Position numbers and translations under genes: made by a program | Notes under the pieces: generated by a model | Seen by the model: the letters and a program-made list of their open reading frames with translations, nothing else | Told to the model about the DNA's origin: nothing | Databases searched by the model: none | NCBI RefSeq assembly: GCF_021155775.2 | Contig: NC_060233.1 | Location: 24,965,456 to 25,029,455 of the forward strand | Reading direction: 5' to 3' | Source of the DNA: Neodiprion pinetum | Lineage: Eukaryota; Arthropoda; Insecta; Hymenoptera; Diprionidae | DNA length: 64,000 nt | Shown here: positions 1-12,621 of the stretch, one piece after another | Position numbering within the stretch: the first letter of the stretch is position 1 | Layout of the letters: each line of letters opens with the position of its first letter

Positions 1-665
1 GATTGCAGAAGAAATGTACTCGGGTTCTTCTTGAAGTCTGTCTTCTCCATCAATCGAATCACTCTGCGACTGGTTTGGCATACCATTTAAGTAACCATTC
101 GCTTCATTTGTCAAATTGTGCACGACATTTGAAAGTGAGTTCTTCTTTTCATTAAAGAATATAATTGGCAGCTGACTTTGAGTGACATTTAAAGTGCTGT
201 TCAAACCATAGGATGGACTGGATGGCTCGATAGCTTTGATCTGAGATGAGAAAAGGTGAATGTAAGCAAAGGTGTAAATACAACACAGTGTAATCTACAA
301 GTTTGGTTATCACCTCGTACCTTCTGCTTGGATTTACAAAATGTCAAATCTCTAATGTGGAGCCGTTTTTTTAACCTTCTAAACAGTCCGGACGTGTTGT
401 CGTTAATAATTTCTTTGTACTCCATGTCCTGATAAGATTGAATAGGCCTAGAGTGAGCGGAGAACTTTACTCTTTCCGCACGTAAATCGTCATTCGGAAT
501 GTTGCGACATTCAATCCGTTCCAAGTTCTTTTCATTCTCAAGTGACGCAATTTCAACGCAGCCCGAGTGCTCCGATTTCTTTTGAAAAGCATTCCTCAGG
601 TAAGTCAAACTCATCATTCGTATTTTCTTTTTTTCATCACAGACAGTGCTCCCGCTGGCAGCCAT
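1..665 (-). CDS. Unrecognised protein, 5' end of gene (partial, two exons)
   Basis: Exon 1 runs from the ATG at 665 down to 321 (115 codons, ends in phase 0). A GT donor at 320-319 and an acceptor ending at 241 bound an 80-nt intron. The next exon starts at 240 and stays open to base 1 (80 codons), so the gene continues outside the window. The protein starts MAASGSTVCDEKKKIRMMSL. It is hydrophilic and rich in Lys, Arg, Glu, Asn and Ser, with a basic stretch around residues 92-115 (LFRRLKKRLHIRDL). No signal peptide, membrane segment or known domain is visible, so no function is given. The clean splice sites and the continuing frame across the intron are the evidence that it is real. It is divergent from the GPATCH1 gene, whose start lies 2.0 kb away. 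A second Met (codons 17-18) could be the true start. Confidence 0.6.
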
Positions 666-959
666 CGTGGGAACTTAAACCAACGGCTAATCCGAGCTTA
701 GAGATTACTCACGATTGCAATTATTTCATTTGTCATTGACTGAGCATCGTTTGATGCTATTTCTTCGTTCTGACTATCATTGCGACACCTACTCTCATTT
801 TTGTTTGCGAGTCGCACTTAAAAGTGAGAACAGATGAGCCGCAGATTGTCCTTTGAACAACTCGGAAGTTTCAGCGTACTACTCGTGGTCACGGTAGAAA
901 ACAAAAAAACATTGGAAACTTGGAGATGCGTTCCCAAATTAGTTAGCATCGCTACAAAC

Positions 960-1025
960 TCCCTAGGACAGAGGTAGAGCTATCCACGAACTCAACAGCA
1001 CATAAGAGGTAAAAGATTGTTGACA
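960..1025. repeat. Dispersed repeat, copy 1
   Basis: About 65 bp (ctaggacagag.tagagctat.cacgaact...) is closely matched at about 15900-15965 in the same orientation. It is probably the end of a dispersed element whose borders I cannot set. Confidence 0.5.
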
Positions 1026-1380
1026 GCACTGCGAGCTATTATGGGAACCATCGGAACGTACGTACACCACGTACACTAATGGTGCTGTCTCATGCACGGT
1101 CTTAAGACGTGTTGACACGGTGCTAGAAATCGGACCGATTTCTCGGTCCGAGAAAAAGTTACCAGAACTCGTATCGTGTATACAGCAAACTCCGACGTAA
1201 ATCGTGTACCGATTATATTTGGCTACTTGCGCGCATCCTTTTGCCAACTTGCTCTACTATTTATCTGGTAACATTGGCTGTGCAGTCTATCTCTATGACC
1301 TGGTCTATGAGCCCTGGTCCACAGTTCTACATATCGTGTATGCAGGCGTAATGTACCATAAGACCGTAGTCACTGACTTA

Positions 1381-1875
1381 GGGTATGTTCCGATATACAC
1401 TGCGAGCACTGTTCAGTGCTCTTACTGGGGAGAAATTCGTTCCGTTATAGACTGACAGTATACAGTCGCAGTATCCTAGGAAAATATATGACGTCATAAA
1501 TCGTCGCCATTTTTCTACTGTGAACACTGGTGCTTTCGAGGTAAGGTGCTCTCAGTGCTTTGATCACGTGATCAACAGCGTTCAGAAATTTAACAGCTTC
1601 CACTATTGATAATTATTATTATTGAATATTGTCATTTAAAAATATTGGCGGTTAAAAACAAAAATGGAAAATTTGAATAAATTGTGTTTATTGCAATGTG
1701 AAACAAATATTATCTATGAAATGAAAGTAACGCCAAAAAATGTCGATCACAGTATACTGTACTGCGTTCCGTTTTAAGCAGTAACCAGTATAGCTAACTA
1801 TACAGGAACGGCTTCGCAGTATACTAAATTGACGACACACCTTACAGTGCTCGCAGTGTATATCGGAACATACCC
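1381..1875. mobile_element. PIF/Harbinger-like MITE
   Basis: This 495-bp element has perfect terminal inverted repeats of about 32 bp that start GGGTATGTTCCGATATACAC. It is flanked on both sides by TTA (1378-1380 and 1876-1878). A 3-bp TWA target duplication with GG-starting ends is typical of PIF/Harbinger. It has no coding capacity, so it is non-autonomous. The near-perfect ends suggest recent insertion. Confidence 0.8.
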
Positions 1876-1920
1876 TTAACCGTAGTATTACTTTGTGGTG
1901 CTCTGGTCACTGCTTCCACG

Positions 1921-2533
1921 GAGACTAGAGTAAAGGAGTGGACACAGCGTGCTTCAGAAATGAACACGAAATCCCGGCCTAAAACGGCGGCGCTGCCGAT
2001 CAAATAGATCGTAGTCATATATATATATATTTAGATCAGGCACATTGTGACTACTTATTTCCTAACCTCAATGTGGCAAATGTCGTGCAGTGTTTATGTT
2101 TACATATGTAAAACTTTTTGTTATTAATGTGCAGTGTTAATTAATTTATTATGTTTATTAAAATGGGTGTATCAAATTTCGTTGAATAACAATAAGCTGA
2201 AAGATTAGGAATCTGTAAGTTATCATTTTCGCGTAATGAATCGAGAGAAGCTCAGGACAATTTTGTCCCCTCATTTTATGAAAAAAAAGTTTTGACGATT
2301 CTTGAAATAGTCTCCTTAACCTCCAATATACTATCATTTGGGTGCGTCACTTCTCATTCTACTGCGCAAGCGCGGATCGGTCACTTTCATCGTGGGACTA
2401 ATTTTATTACTATATTTACGATGTTTGCGACCCATGCGATACTAGTGGCAGAGTGGAGAACTAATTGAAGGACGGGTTTTTGAGGACGCCGTTACTACTT
2501 ATTCTCTTATGCTGTGTCCACTCCTTTAGTCTC
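1921..2533. mobile_element. MITE with GAGACTA...ACACAGC inverted ends
   Basis: The ends are inverted copies of each other: gagactagagtaaaggagtg followed by gacacagc on the left, and the reverse complement with a 3-base gap on the right. The interior is AT-rich and non-coding, with a short (AT)n run near 2018-2030. No target duplication is clear, so the superfamily is not assigned. Confidence 0.65.
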
Positions 2534-2662
2534 TCTCCCTGACTGCTTCGCTTAAGAATAATATAACCTGCAATTCAGCAAACGCAGTATAGTAATGGTG
2601 CTTGATAAAACGTAGTATTATCAAACTTAAACTTAGCTTTGGTTCATCAAATATTCAGCGCA

Positions 2663-5600
2663 ATGCTCGATTCAGATGATGAGAATTATGTTATATTCGG
2701 AACGCCTCTAGATCCTTTGGATGAAGGTGCGTTACTACTCTATTCCGATATTTTAGTTAGGAGTTGCGGGGCATTGTTATTGATTGAATTGATCACTCGG
2801 CAGTTTCAAACAATAATTTTTTCTACTGCGGTAAACGAACAATTGTTTCGTATTTTTATTAATTATCGTTAACCTTATTCTAGAACATGAAATTATAAAA
2901 AAATCCTGTTTTGTTTATTCACACATTTAGAGAGAGACTGAGTTATTAAAATCATCATTCAAATGTTGTTTTCGTTCAATGTTTAAAATATAGACAAACT
3001 CGTGAAAGCTGTTGAACTTTCACATGATGAAATCTCTTTCCACAGATAATTTCCCAAGAAAAAAACCTATGACAATAGAGGATCAATATGCATGCGATGA
3101 ACAAGGAAGAAGGAGGTTTCACGGGGCATTTACTGGTGGATTCTCTGCTGGATATTTTAATACCGTGGGAACACGTGACGGCTGGAGACCACAACAATTT
3201 AAATCATCTCGAAGCAGCAAAGCTGAGAGCAAAGCTCAAAGACCCCAAGATTTTATGGATGACGAAGACATGGGGCAATTCGGAATTGCGCCAACTGCTA
3301 TCCGGACAACTGACGACTACGCTGATCATGAGAATAAAGGAACCAAAAGAGAAAGAACTAAATTCTCTGGGGATGGACCAATTCCCGGAACTCCAGTGTT
3401 ACAGGAGATCCTGAAACCTGTTAAGTAAGCATGGAAGTGTTCACAAAAAATCTTGGATTGTAATGATCTGTGTATGTTCATTTGCTTTACCAAGTTTTGC
3501 AGTTCGTGATTCTGGAAGTACTACTGATAGTCCAGATTGCTATTCGTCAATCTTTCTCAGTATTACATTTTATACTCTGTTTAACGAGAGAATAGACTTG
3601 TTGCGCGCATTAGCAAGTGAGTTGGGGAAAGAGTGGAGAGAGAGTGGGTAGTGCATAGTGTGCTGCCCAGTATCGTATACGCTCCTGGTGAGCTAGCCAG
3701 AACCGATTCCGGCATGGAGGGGGCTGCATGGCCTTCCGTGGATGGAGAACTAACTGAAACCGACGAGTTTTTTTGTGATCCTAAGTCTATTCTCACGTTG
3801 GATGGAGTATATCTATAAAAAAACCTCGAGAAGTAATTTGATGGGCAATGATTTTAAGTGACGATGGACGTCGGTTAGCCAAAAATCGATCATTAATAAG
3901 TGACTTAAGAAATATTCGTTCATTAAGTATTTATGAAAATATGACTATCGTGAGCAACAAAGATTTATTTGGAGAAGAACAAAATCAGAAAATACTGAAA
4001 TTGTAGGCAACATTTTCGATATCAATGCTTCATTTCCTGAAAAAACAAAATGATACTTTATTTTATCACACCATTTGAGAAAATGATCAAAATTTCGTCA
4101 ACTTCAAGGGCCGAAAATCGTATGAATGCACGGAAAAAATTACTTTATGTGGTATTCCTTGACCTCAAAAATACTTGAAACCCACGCTTTCAAAACTACA
4201 TATTCACCTGAGACACAAAAAACATTGAATTACTTTATGACGCCCTTTCGCGAATGTTGGCACTTATGCCATGGGCGCGCTTGACGCTACTATGATGCCT
4301 TGGCACTTAAGTAATTATAAAAGAATTGTGTCTCATCTCCATCGAATAGTTCATTTCACTTCCAAATTTCATTTTAATAGATTCAGTCGTTTGTTCGGAA
4401 TTCAGGGTAATAAGTATTTTTTTTTTTTGTCTATTATTATTGAATAGTATAAAGGACTTAGAGTATCATTAATTACAATTTCTTTTGGGTTTCAAGTACA
4501 CATACAATCAGTCAAATAGCCTTGCTTAAGTAACTAGTTACCGGGTTCTCCAAGAAACAATGAAAATCAAACTTATGTTTTTTTGTTTTTCTCATTAGAC
4601 AGGACATTTCATAATCATATGTAAAAGATCGTTGTAATCTAATTTGCGCAATGATCATTGTACATTTAACATGGACATTTTAAGTTTAAATGTTATTGAC
4701 TTTCTGCAATCGGTGATAATTCTGGATATATGATGACTGTTATTGCCTATATTTTGGGACATCCAGATCATGAAAATATTTTTTCAACTTAGTGTGCGAA
4801 AAGCGATTCATGGATTGGACGTGCAGTATAAGAAGTAATTTATTTCGCTCACTGCGTGTGCAAAATAACTCTTTCCCGCACCGAGGGTGCGAAGTAATTA
4901 CTTCACGCACTGTATGTACAAAATGATTTACCTCGTACACTGTTGATAGCAAATTTGGTACACTAATTGAAAAAAAATAGTATACGATATGTATGCATGT
5001 ATGTGTATCGTTATGTATTATTTTGAACATATCGTATAGCAGTAGTTTATTTTCCTTCATAGTTCTGGACGTTAGCTCATCTCACATTGTAGATCTACCT
5101 ACAGTCTCAAAGAAGATTTCTTTATTAGTTAAATCTAATTGTATTTTATAGTTATATTGGCAACTTATAGAGCTTTGATTGAGTAGGCATATTTTGGGAT
5201 ATCACATACTTGTCTTGATTTTTCATCCAACTTTAATTCAAATTTATGCTGCCGTATTCCTGGAATTCGGTGCGCAATAATTTGAGTGGACATGCGCACA
5301 AGCGCACACACAAATACATGATACATGTTGGAAAATGTTCGAAAATGGTTGTGTGAGTGAAAAAGCGTGTTTCCAAGTCAAGGAGAATTGTTTTTGAAGT
5401 GACATTTTTCACAATGAAATATACAATGCGCGCTTCATTTTAGAAACGTGATAAAAAAATGCGTCTCTTTCTACTTTTAGAGACACAGTTGGCGTTAAAT
5501 TGCTGAAGCAAATGGGTTGGAAGCCCGGCCAGGGTGTTGGTCCTCGTTTGTCAGAGAAAGAGAAAACCAAGATCAAACAGCGCAATGACAAAACTAGGCT

Positions 5601-8600
5601 ACATGGGTGCTCATTACCTCCTACACAAGAACAGGCGATGGAAATTGATTCTGGTGGGTCGGATGACGAAGATAGTAACATCACTTTTGCCCCTGATGAC
5701 TATGAGCCATTCAGGTAAAATATTAAACTAAGAAAATATAAAAAATAAAGATCAGGGTTACAATTCGAACTTTTTCGAGTCGTATTGTTGTACCAAGTAG
5801 GTTATCGGTTTTTATGACTGTATTCAAATATAATTTTATAAACTTGGGTTTATTACAATGAATTACATATGACATGAAACATAATTAAAGGTAAGGTCTT
5901 GCAATCGGAAGCTAAGATATTGATGGAATTTAATAATTTTGATTGGATCAACAGGGTTCGTACGCACAGGGAAAACCTGGAAAACTGGGAAAACTCAGGG
6001 AGTTTCTCACAGCAGGGAAAAGTCAGGGAATTTCGAAAATAAGACTGGAATTTTAAGTTTCTTGAAGAAATAAACTCGTTCTTATACGTACATTACTTGA
6101 TATCAAACCTCGTTTCGTTTTTTTCTTACTGAAAATCGCTGGTTGTTGTTTGTAAATTAGTAGTCGGACAGTAAATTAATTACTAGGTAATATTGAAAGT
6201 ATTAGTATTAATATGCAAAAAAATTATCATTAATCAGCGGCATATTTCTTGGAAGGTTACTGAACAAATCCTATTTTCAGGCTGGAACCCCTGGAAAAGT
6301 CAGGGAATTTCGGGTTCCAAAAAGCGTACGAACCCTGATCAATAACGTCGTTAGTAATTTTGTTACTAAAATACCTGCACTGAAATTGTGTAGATTGCGA
6401 AGAGTCTTAGACTTAACTTTTATATCATGTATCTATCTTATATTAGATTTGCATTCCAATTTTATCTGATTCTATGCAGTTATTTTGTTGTTTTGAATTT
6501 TGGCCATGGGAAATTCTGAAAAATGATAGAAAACTTGAGGAATTTTTGAAGTAATAATTAAACCATGCTCAAAAAATCTTAAACCAAAATTACATAATAA
6601 TTGAAACACAGTTGTATTGTTATGATTAATTTTGTTTTTATGTTCAGATGTTTGTCATTTTGTAATCGGAGATGTTGATTTCAAAAGTTGCACTGCATAT
6701 TGCTTGTGAAGACTCAATTTTCCAACTGGATTTTATCTGATTGAGCGAAGTTATTTCAAATTTAGAAACTTGAAACAAATGCTTTTTTGTTCAGGTGACA
6801 CCCGTTGGTAGTTTCAAGTTATTTCTTTCCTGTCATCTTCTAATCATTATTATAATGGAATGCAGGTCACCAAATATATGCTAACTATTCGAAAATTTCA
6901 TTACAAATATCCTGGAATTTAAAAAAAGAAGCCCAATTCAATGCTCTGAGGACTGTGATCACCTTATCTAAGTGTTTAACAAAAAAAATTTTTAAACAGA
7001 TGTAACCCGAAGGACAATTTCTTTGGTATTGGCTACACCGGACTTGAGAAACGATCGATACTGTCACAGCATATCAGTCTATTTGAACCATCTTCCTTTC
7101 AACTGCAAGAAAAAAATAAGAAATTGTCTATACGTGGTCAAGCTTTTGGAGTTGGTGCATTTGAAGTAGAAGATGAGGACATTTATTCTAAAGAAGACAT
7201 GTCTCAGTACGATTTCAGCTTGGAGCCAAAGAACCGGCAGAAATCGAGATGGACGCACGAAAAGCCTACGACGTCTCAAACTAAATGTATTGAGGGATTT
7301 GTACCTGCAAAAAGTCGTTTTGAAGCTAGAAAAACGTTCAAGGTACCAGAGCCACCAAAAGACTTCAAACCTGTGCATATAATTAGGAAAAGCAGATTCG
7401 AACCGTCTATTCAATCAACAAGCCTGGAAAATGCGAGACGCAAAGGCCTTGGTCGACACGATTTAAGGGCAGAGGATAGGGCGAGAATAATCAATGACCC
7501 AAATCCCATCGCGTTAGTTTTATCCAGCAAAGTCGAAAGTGGGTCCGCAAACGAAAAAAACCTTTCAAACAGTTCCTTGCTTTCTTGTGGAGTTGACAAG
7601 CAACTAATTCAACCTGTTTCAGAGTTCGCTCAGAATGAGAAATGTTCTAATCAAGAGCAATCGCCAAGAAAACCCTCTGTAATTTCAAACATAATTACAA
7701 AAACGTTGAACCTGCATGGCAAGGAACAAGTGGCCCAAAATCTTGAACGACCTGCGAACAACGTCGGAATTAATCACAGAGATACAAAACTGGGCGATGC
7801 AGTTTCAACCACAGCAAAGAAAAATTCTTGGCTGGATATGTTGAATGCCAAAAGTTTTGTCAAAGGTGGTACTGAAAATTTGGCTCTAATTAAAGAACCG
7901 AATATAAAATATGGCAAGGATGCTCAAGTCGAAAAACTCTGCACGAACCTCAGAAATGAAGCGGAGGACAAACAAATATCAGCTGATTCTAAGAGCTCGG
8001 TCTTCAAGCCATTTGCTGCAGATCTTGATAAGCAGAAGCGTTACGAAAAGTTTTTAGATTTTTTGAAAGAGGGAGAAAAGAACAGACTGACTGATATACA
8101 ACCATTGTCGATGACCGAATGGGAGAGAGACCATGAAAGAGTGGAATTTGATCAAGCTGCGCGACTTTATAAACCATTGACAGGAAGCATGAGCGATAGA
8201 TTTGTGAGCGGAAAGCATCAGGATGGTTTAAATCCATTGGTCGCGGTGGACTTAGGCAAAGATACCGACGTTCAGCTCAGAGAGATGGCTGCAAAAAAAA
8301 TGTTTGGAAAATTCACGAGGCAAAGAACTGAGTGGCGGCCTGCAAGCATTCTTTGCAAAAGGTTCAACATAGCTGAGCCTGCAACTGGTTGCGCCAAACC
8401 GGAAACGGAGAAAAAAAGCACGTTTTCCATTTTCGACTATCTGGAAGAATCGTTGCACAATAGTTCAACATTTCAAAGCGTAAGTGACGTTGCTGGTAAG
8501 ATAAAATCGGAGAATCTCAGCAGCGGATCTAATTTAGAAGATTCTAGAACAGGCTGTCTAGAATCGTATCAATCTGTGAAATCTATGAACAATTCCGCTA

Positions 8601-9520
8601 TGGTTGTGTGTGATAATATGGACAAGAATAAAACTTCCGCAAAGGAACGCAACTTCGAAGCTAAATACGAGCGAATTTTTGGCAGAAATGTAAATCGTTC
8701 TGCAGTAGTTGGCCAAGATAACAGCATCGATCTTTCTTTGAATGTGCAGAGTGATGAGCAACCTGCGGTATGTTTGCCGTGCATTGAATCAAACTCAGAT
8801 TTTGACCAAGGCAGAAATTTTGCAGGATCATGTAGTTCATCTGAAAGAATGGGTCAGGTTATTAATGTCGTAGATAAAGATACGGAGAAGAAGGATCTTT
8901 TCAAGGCAATTTTTGTAAGCAGCAGCGAGGATTCAGATTCCGAGAGAGAAGAAGAACAGGATGACGAGAAGTTCAAGTCAGTTCTGATTGGCAAGAATCC
9001 TGGGGAGTTGAATGTGCAGAGAAATACGTCACCTCCTAGAGGAATATTCGCTAATTTGGATTTAGACAGCTTAAATGACGTGGGCGTGAAAAATAAGAAG
9101 GTTAATTTCATTGAACATAAAAGTTCAACTATCGTTTGCAGAGGTGAGATGTCTGGAGCTTCGTGTCTTAATCAAAGCAGCAGTAACTCTGATAATACGA
9201 CTACAGAAAATATGACGAACTGCGAAACTTCTGCTGAGGGGACAGCAGAGTTAAGTTCTAAAATACTCCCAGATATGTATGGCCCAGTTCTTCCGGCTAG
9301 GCCACGAAAAAATTTGAATGATGTCCAGTCAGATACAAACAGTCAAGTGCTGATTCAAAAACATATATTCAAAAGTGTTGTAGTTCCGGTAACAAAACCT
9401 GCGATTGTTGAACAAGGTGAATGGATTGAAAAGAAGAAAAGTAAAAAATCCAAAAAAGATAAAAAAAAACACAAGCACAAAGAACACAAAAAGCATAAAC
9501 ATAAAAAAAATAAATCGTAA
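2663..9520 (+). CDS. GPATCH1: G-patch domain-containing protein 1 (GPATCH1) family, complete
   Basis: Four exons join in phase: 2663-2726, 3046-3424, 5481-5714 and 7000-9520 (3198 nt, 1065 aa plus stop). All introns are GT-AG. The start is the first ATG that leads into the family's N-terminal pattern (DSDDE...YGTPLDPLDEG-like). Next comes the conserved RRRFHGAFTGGFSAGYFNTV block (about residues 36-56) and FGIAPTAI, then a G-patch (about 149-172, LLKQMGWKPGQGVGPR). Exon 4 begins at about residue 226, with the family block SIRGQAFGVGAFE at about 269-281 and SMTEWERDHERVEFDQAA further on. An acidic Ser-rich patch sits near 863-884, and the tail is a Lys/His run (about 1037-1065). Human GPATCH1 is somewhat shorter. 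Family members act in the nucleus as spliceosome-associated partners of a DEAH helicase (DHX35). Intron 2 and intron 3 hold repeats. Confidence 0.96.
3425..5480 (+). other. Intron 2 of GPATCH1
   Basis: The donor is AA|GTAAGC and the acceptor is ctacttttag. It contains a relatively GC-rich patch (about 3600-3800), open for 61 codons on the plus strand, that I do not recognise. At about 4810-4945 there are loose repeats of a unit like 'tcgctcactgcgtgtgcaaaat'. No exon is supported here. Confidence 0.6.
5952..6337. mobile_element. MITE in GPATCH1 intron 3 (CAGGGTTCGTACG ends)
   Basis: The terminal inverted repeats are cagggttcgtacgc and gcgtacgaaccctg, with gcaggga/cagggaatttcg-like motifs repeated inside. 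The flanks share gatcaa (left ggatcaa, right gatcaata), compatible with an 8-bp hAT-type target duplication that has mutated. It is non-coding. Confidence 0.75.
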
Positions 9521-9575
9521 TATATCAATAACTTTGTGGATATTCAAAACTCATGTGTTATATTTATTTTTGTTA

Positions 9576-9581
9576 AATAAA
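9576..9581 (+). promoter_or_regulatory. Polyadenylation signal of GPATCH1
   Basis: A canonical AATAAA lies 56 nt after the stop codon at 9518-9520, followed by a GT-containing stretch (gtggcc...gagtgttataggtc). Confidence 0.6.
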
Positions 9582-9599
9582 CTGTGGCCTAGAGCACGT

Positions 9600-10618
9600 C
9601 GAGTGTTATAGGTCCTCTAGTATACTATTATATCTCAAAAAGTTCTAGAAGGATGTATGCCGAAAATGATCTATTCTTTGTCAGTTGATGATTACGTATT
9701 TTTTTTGAAACAATAATCTTACGGAAAGCAAATTTTTCACTAAAATCGAGTTTTTGTTTCATGGAAAACCATAGAAAAGTAAATTTTTTACATATATTTG
9801 ACAAGGAAAACCAACAATTTTCGGGAATTTTTTGTATAACGGAAAGTTGAAATTTCTTGGAATTTGCTGACTTTGAAAGTTTATCTGGCAATTGTTTCCT
9901 CAAGTATACTTTTTAAAAATATTTGGCATTAGCCGAAAAAAAATTCCCTAGTTTTCTATTCTGTGAAAAACGCGTAAAAAATACCAAAAATGATCAAAAC
10001 TGTTACTGCAGCCTAATCTGTAGTTTGTTAATAAAAAAATTTGGGTCAAAGAATTTCGTTTTCACATTCTAGGTAACACTCCGTAAAAACTTGCATAAAA
10101 ACTGTAAAATGGGGTGTTTAAATAATTATTTGAAATTGTCGGATTGACTTTGAAAATTCGTAATTTATATATTGAATGAATTTTCCCGAGTTGAACTATT
10201 CGACCCAAAATTCAATGTAAAACCGGCTACGGAAGTACGAAGAAATTTGAATTTTCGAAAAACTTTTATTCTTTCTGAAAATTTCCTACACCATTTTCGA
10301 ATTCATCATATTTTTTGTTTAGTCTTGTCAACTCTGAACATTTTTTCGTGAAGTAAGAATGAAAAAGTTTTACGAGGGTTTCTTTTTCCGATTATGTAAA
10401 ACTCGAAAATTTCCACTTATAGTGTTATTCAATTTTGCATTACCTGAATTTTGGGTATCAGGGGTACACACAAACATAATGAAACAAATATCTTGTGAAA
10501 TTGAGTTGCAAATTTTGGAACTACCAAATTGTATTAGAGATTGTCGGGCAAAACCTAGAGTTGGTTGTTTTAATCAAAATTACCCCCTAAATAAAACGTA
10601 AAACTGACAGGCTTTACT
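9600..10618. other. AT-rich intergenic DNA, no gene seen
   Basis: Runs of A and T and short degenerate repeats such as 'gaaaattt' dominate. The open frames here are short and of low complexity. Nothing is recognised. Confidence 0.5.
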
Positions 10619-10862
10619 ATATCGACGAGTCCTATGGAAGCAGACGTATTTCAGCGAGCCGGATGGAGAAAACTTAATTCGCTGGGCAATCTAGAACATA
10701 CATATTTCGAAAGATGTTACAATAAGAATATACGACTAATTTAGAGTTCTATACACAACTTGTAGAATCTTTTACCGTTCTACATTGTCCGGCGAAATAC
10801 GGCCGTTGCATCCCGGACTATCTATGCCGGAATACGTCTGTTTTCATAGGACCATCCGATAT
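10619..10862. mobile_element. Small MITE/foldback
   Basis: The left end (atatcgacgagtcctatgga.gcagacgtatt) is the inverted match of the right end (aatacgtctgttttcatagg accatccgatat) with a few mismatches. It is about 245 bp and non-coding. Confidence 0.6.
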
Positions 10863-12299
10863 GTTTATTATACATGTGAGAGCCTGATGAAATTCTAAAA
10901 TGAACTGAATTTTTTTGAAGAGATAACTAAAGTATGATATCTTTAACTTTTCAAACGGAACGTTGAAATTAATGGTCTTAGTTTCGAAATCAATTGTTTC
11001 GATTACCAAAGTGCGACTAATAAGAGCGTTGACTTAGAGTAAAAGTGGTAGCATTGATTATAATGATAACAAACAAAGGTTTCTCTCTGGTTTGTTTGCT
11101 GTTTTATCTCGAGAGTGCGTTGCTATAAAATTGTGTTACCAACACAATGTGTGGAGGAAAACTCAAAAGTTCTACGAATATTTGGTTACTTATATTCTTC
11201 AGTGAACGCCCAGCTCTTTGACTACAGGGTGTTTCATTTTAATCTCCCCAGGTCAATATTCTGGAAACGGAAACAGATACAAAAACAATCTCTGAGGATA
11301 TTGAGGGGGAAAGAAGATAGTCAAAGCGGTTTTGTCCTAAGTGTCACGGCCGAGGACGGCCGAAGGTCAACTCGTTTTTTTTTAATGGAATCATGTATTT
11401 TTTTTTTACATAATCTTAATGAACGTTGAATTCTACGTAAAAAAACACTGAGACCTAAAACTGTACGATCACGAGATACGAGGCGTTTTCGGCTACATCT
11501 CGAAGGTACCCCCGTTCGCAGCGATACAAAGTTGTAGTCTTCGCGGAAACGCTTCTATTGTTTTTCGAAGCACTTCGGCAGTGATGTTTCGCCTTTGATG
11601 TAATGTTTATCTTGTTCATCTTATTTTTAATCTTGAGTCCCTTCCCCCTTAGGCCAGGCGGTAAGGCGATAAAATCATTCAAAATCGGAAAAAAATGTTG
11701 GCAAAAGTTTTATTATTTTAAATGGTTCATTAGGGTGCGATTAGCAAGAATCAGTCTTTGTGAGGCTCCATGCAAAGGTACAAATTCTTGGTTTTTCGGT
11801 AATATCTCGTTTTCCCTTGGTCGTTGGGCCACAAGGGTCCTATATGAAATTAACGGTGACAAAATTCTCTACGAAATAGTTCCTCATCATTTTTTCATGA
11901 GACTTGTAGTTTCGAAGCAGTAGCCGTGCGAAGTTATGCAATTTTTGACAAATGCAGTAAATATCGATTCTTGCTTACCAAATTCCACTCTTTTCTCTTT
12001 CAGGTGACTTGACAATATGAAAAAGCACATATTGCAGAAGTTTTCATTAAAAGGTGTAGAATTTTGGTTAAAATTATAAATAGTTTTATTTATTGTGGCT
12101 TTCATTGAACATATTCCTGCCGCAGGTCAGAGATATCAATTTAATCATCTTCTTTTTGACATAGTACGACATTCTCGGGTGAAAGGTTGGTGTACGGTTC
12201 GTCCTGAGTTGGTATTTTACCGGAAGTCAATGGTTCAGCAGTGGTTTCCCTTTCTTCAATCCTACCCTCGTTGACGATTAAGGATGTCTCGCTCACAGA

Positions 12300-12545
12300 A
12301 TCGGTCATATAAATCTCTTGTGCAGCTGAATACTAGAACTGCACTTCGCTCTCGTCATCAACGTTGAAATTGTTTTCTTCAATATCGATATTTGTGCAGG
12401 ACTGGCCCCAGCAGCTTCCGAAAATTATCGAGCAACGCAGCCCAGTCTTCCTGCAGCTACAAGCTACTCGACACCCTTGCTTGCACTTGCATGATATCGT
12501 GCTGAGAAGCTTCTGCGGGGCAGCGTCAATACTTTCAAAATATCT
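12300..12545 (-). pseudogene. Fragment encoding a CxC-type cysteine-rich motif
   Basis: On the minus strand this reads LLSTISCKCKQGCRVACSCR, then KTGLRCS...CWGQSCTN, then an acidic tail that ends in a stop. The spacing of Cys (CxCxxGCxxxCxCRKxGLxCS...CxGQSCxN) is a motif I have met at the C-terminus of uncharacterised proteins found in many arthropod genomes and often tied to mobile DNA. It is probably the 3' end of the same gene as the fragment at 12622-13035. The function is unknown. Confidence 0.5.
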
Positions 12546-12621
12546 TTGGATCCATATTTTCTACTGAAGAACGCTCCAAGGCCGATTTAAAGAGACGACA
12601 AGATATTTATTATTATTATTA

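Larger units (their letters stand above)
666..2662. other. Divergent intergenic region between gene 1 and GPATCH1
   Basis: Both neighbours start outward from this 2.0 kb stretch, so their promoters must lie in it. No TATA box or other core element can be assigned with confidence. Two inverted-repeat elements (1381-1875 and 1921-2533) fill more than half of it. It also holds a 14-bp palindrome (tgatcacgtgatca) at about 1560-1573 inside the first element, and a local hairpin at about 1130-1152. Confidence 0.5.

Noticed and set aside
3633..3818. A GC-richer open frame within GPATCH1 intron 2
   Set aside because: Exons 2 and 3 of GPATCH1 join in phase without it, and it matches no part of the family.
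12364..12567. A plus-strand open frame over the Cys-rich motif
   Set aside because: The minus-strand reading gives the recognised cysteine pattern, so the plus frame is a shadow.
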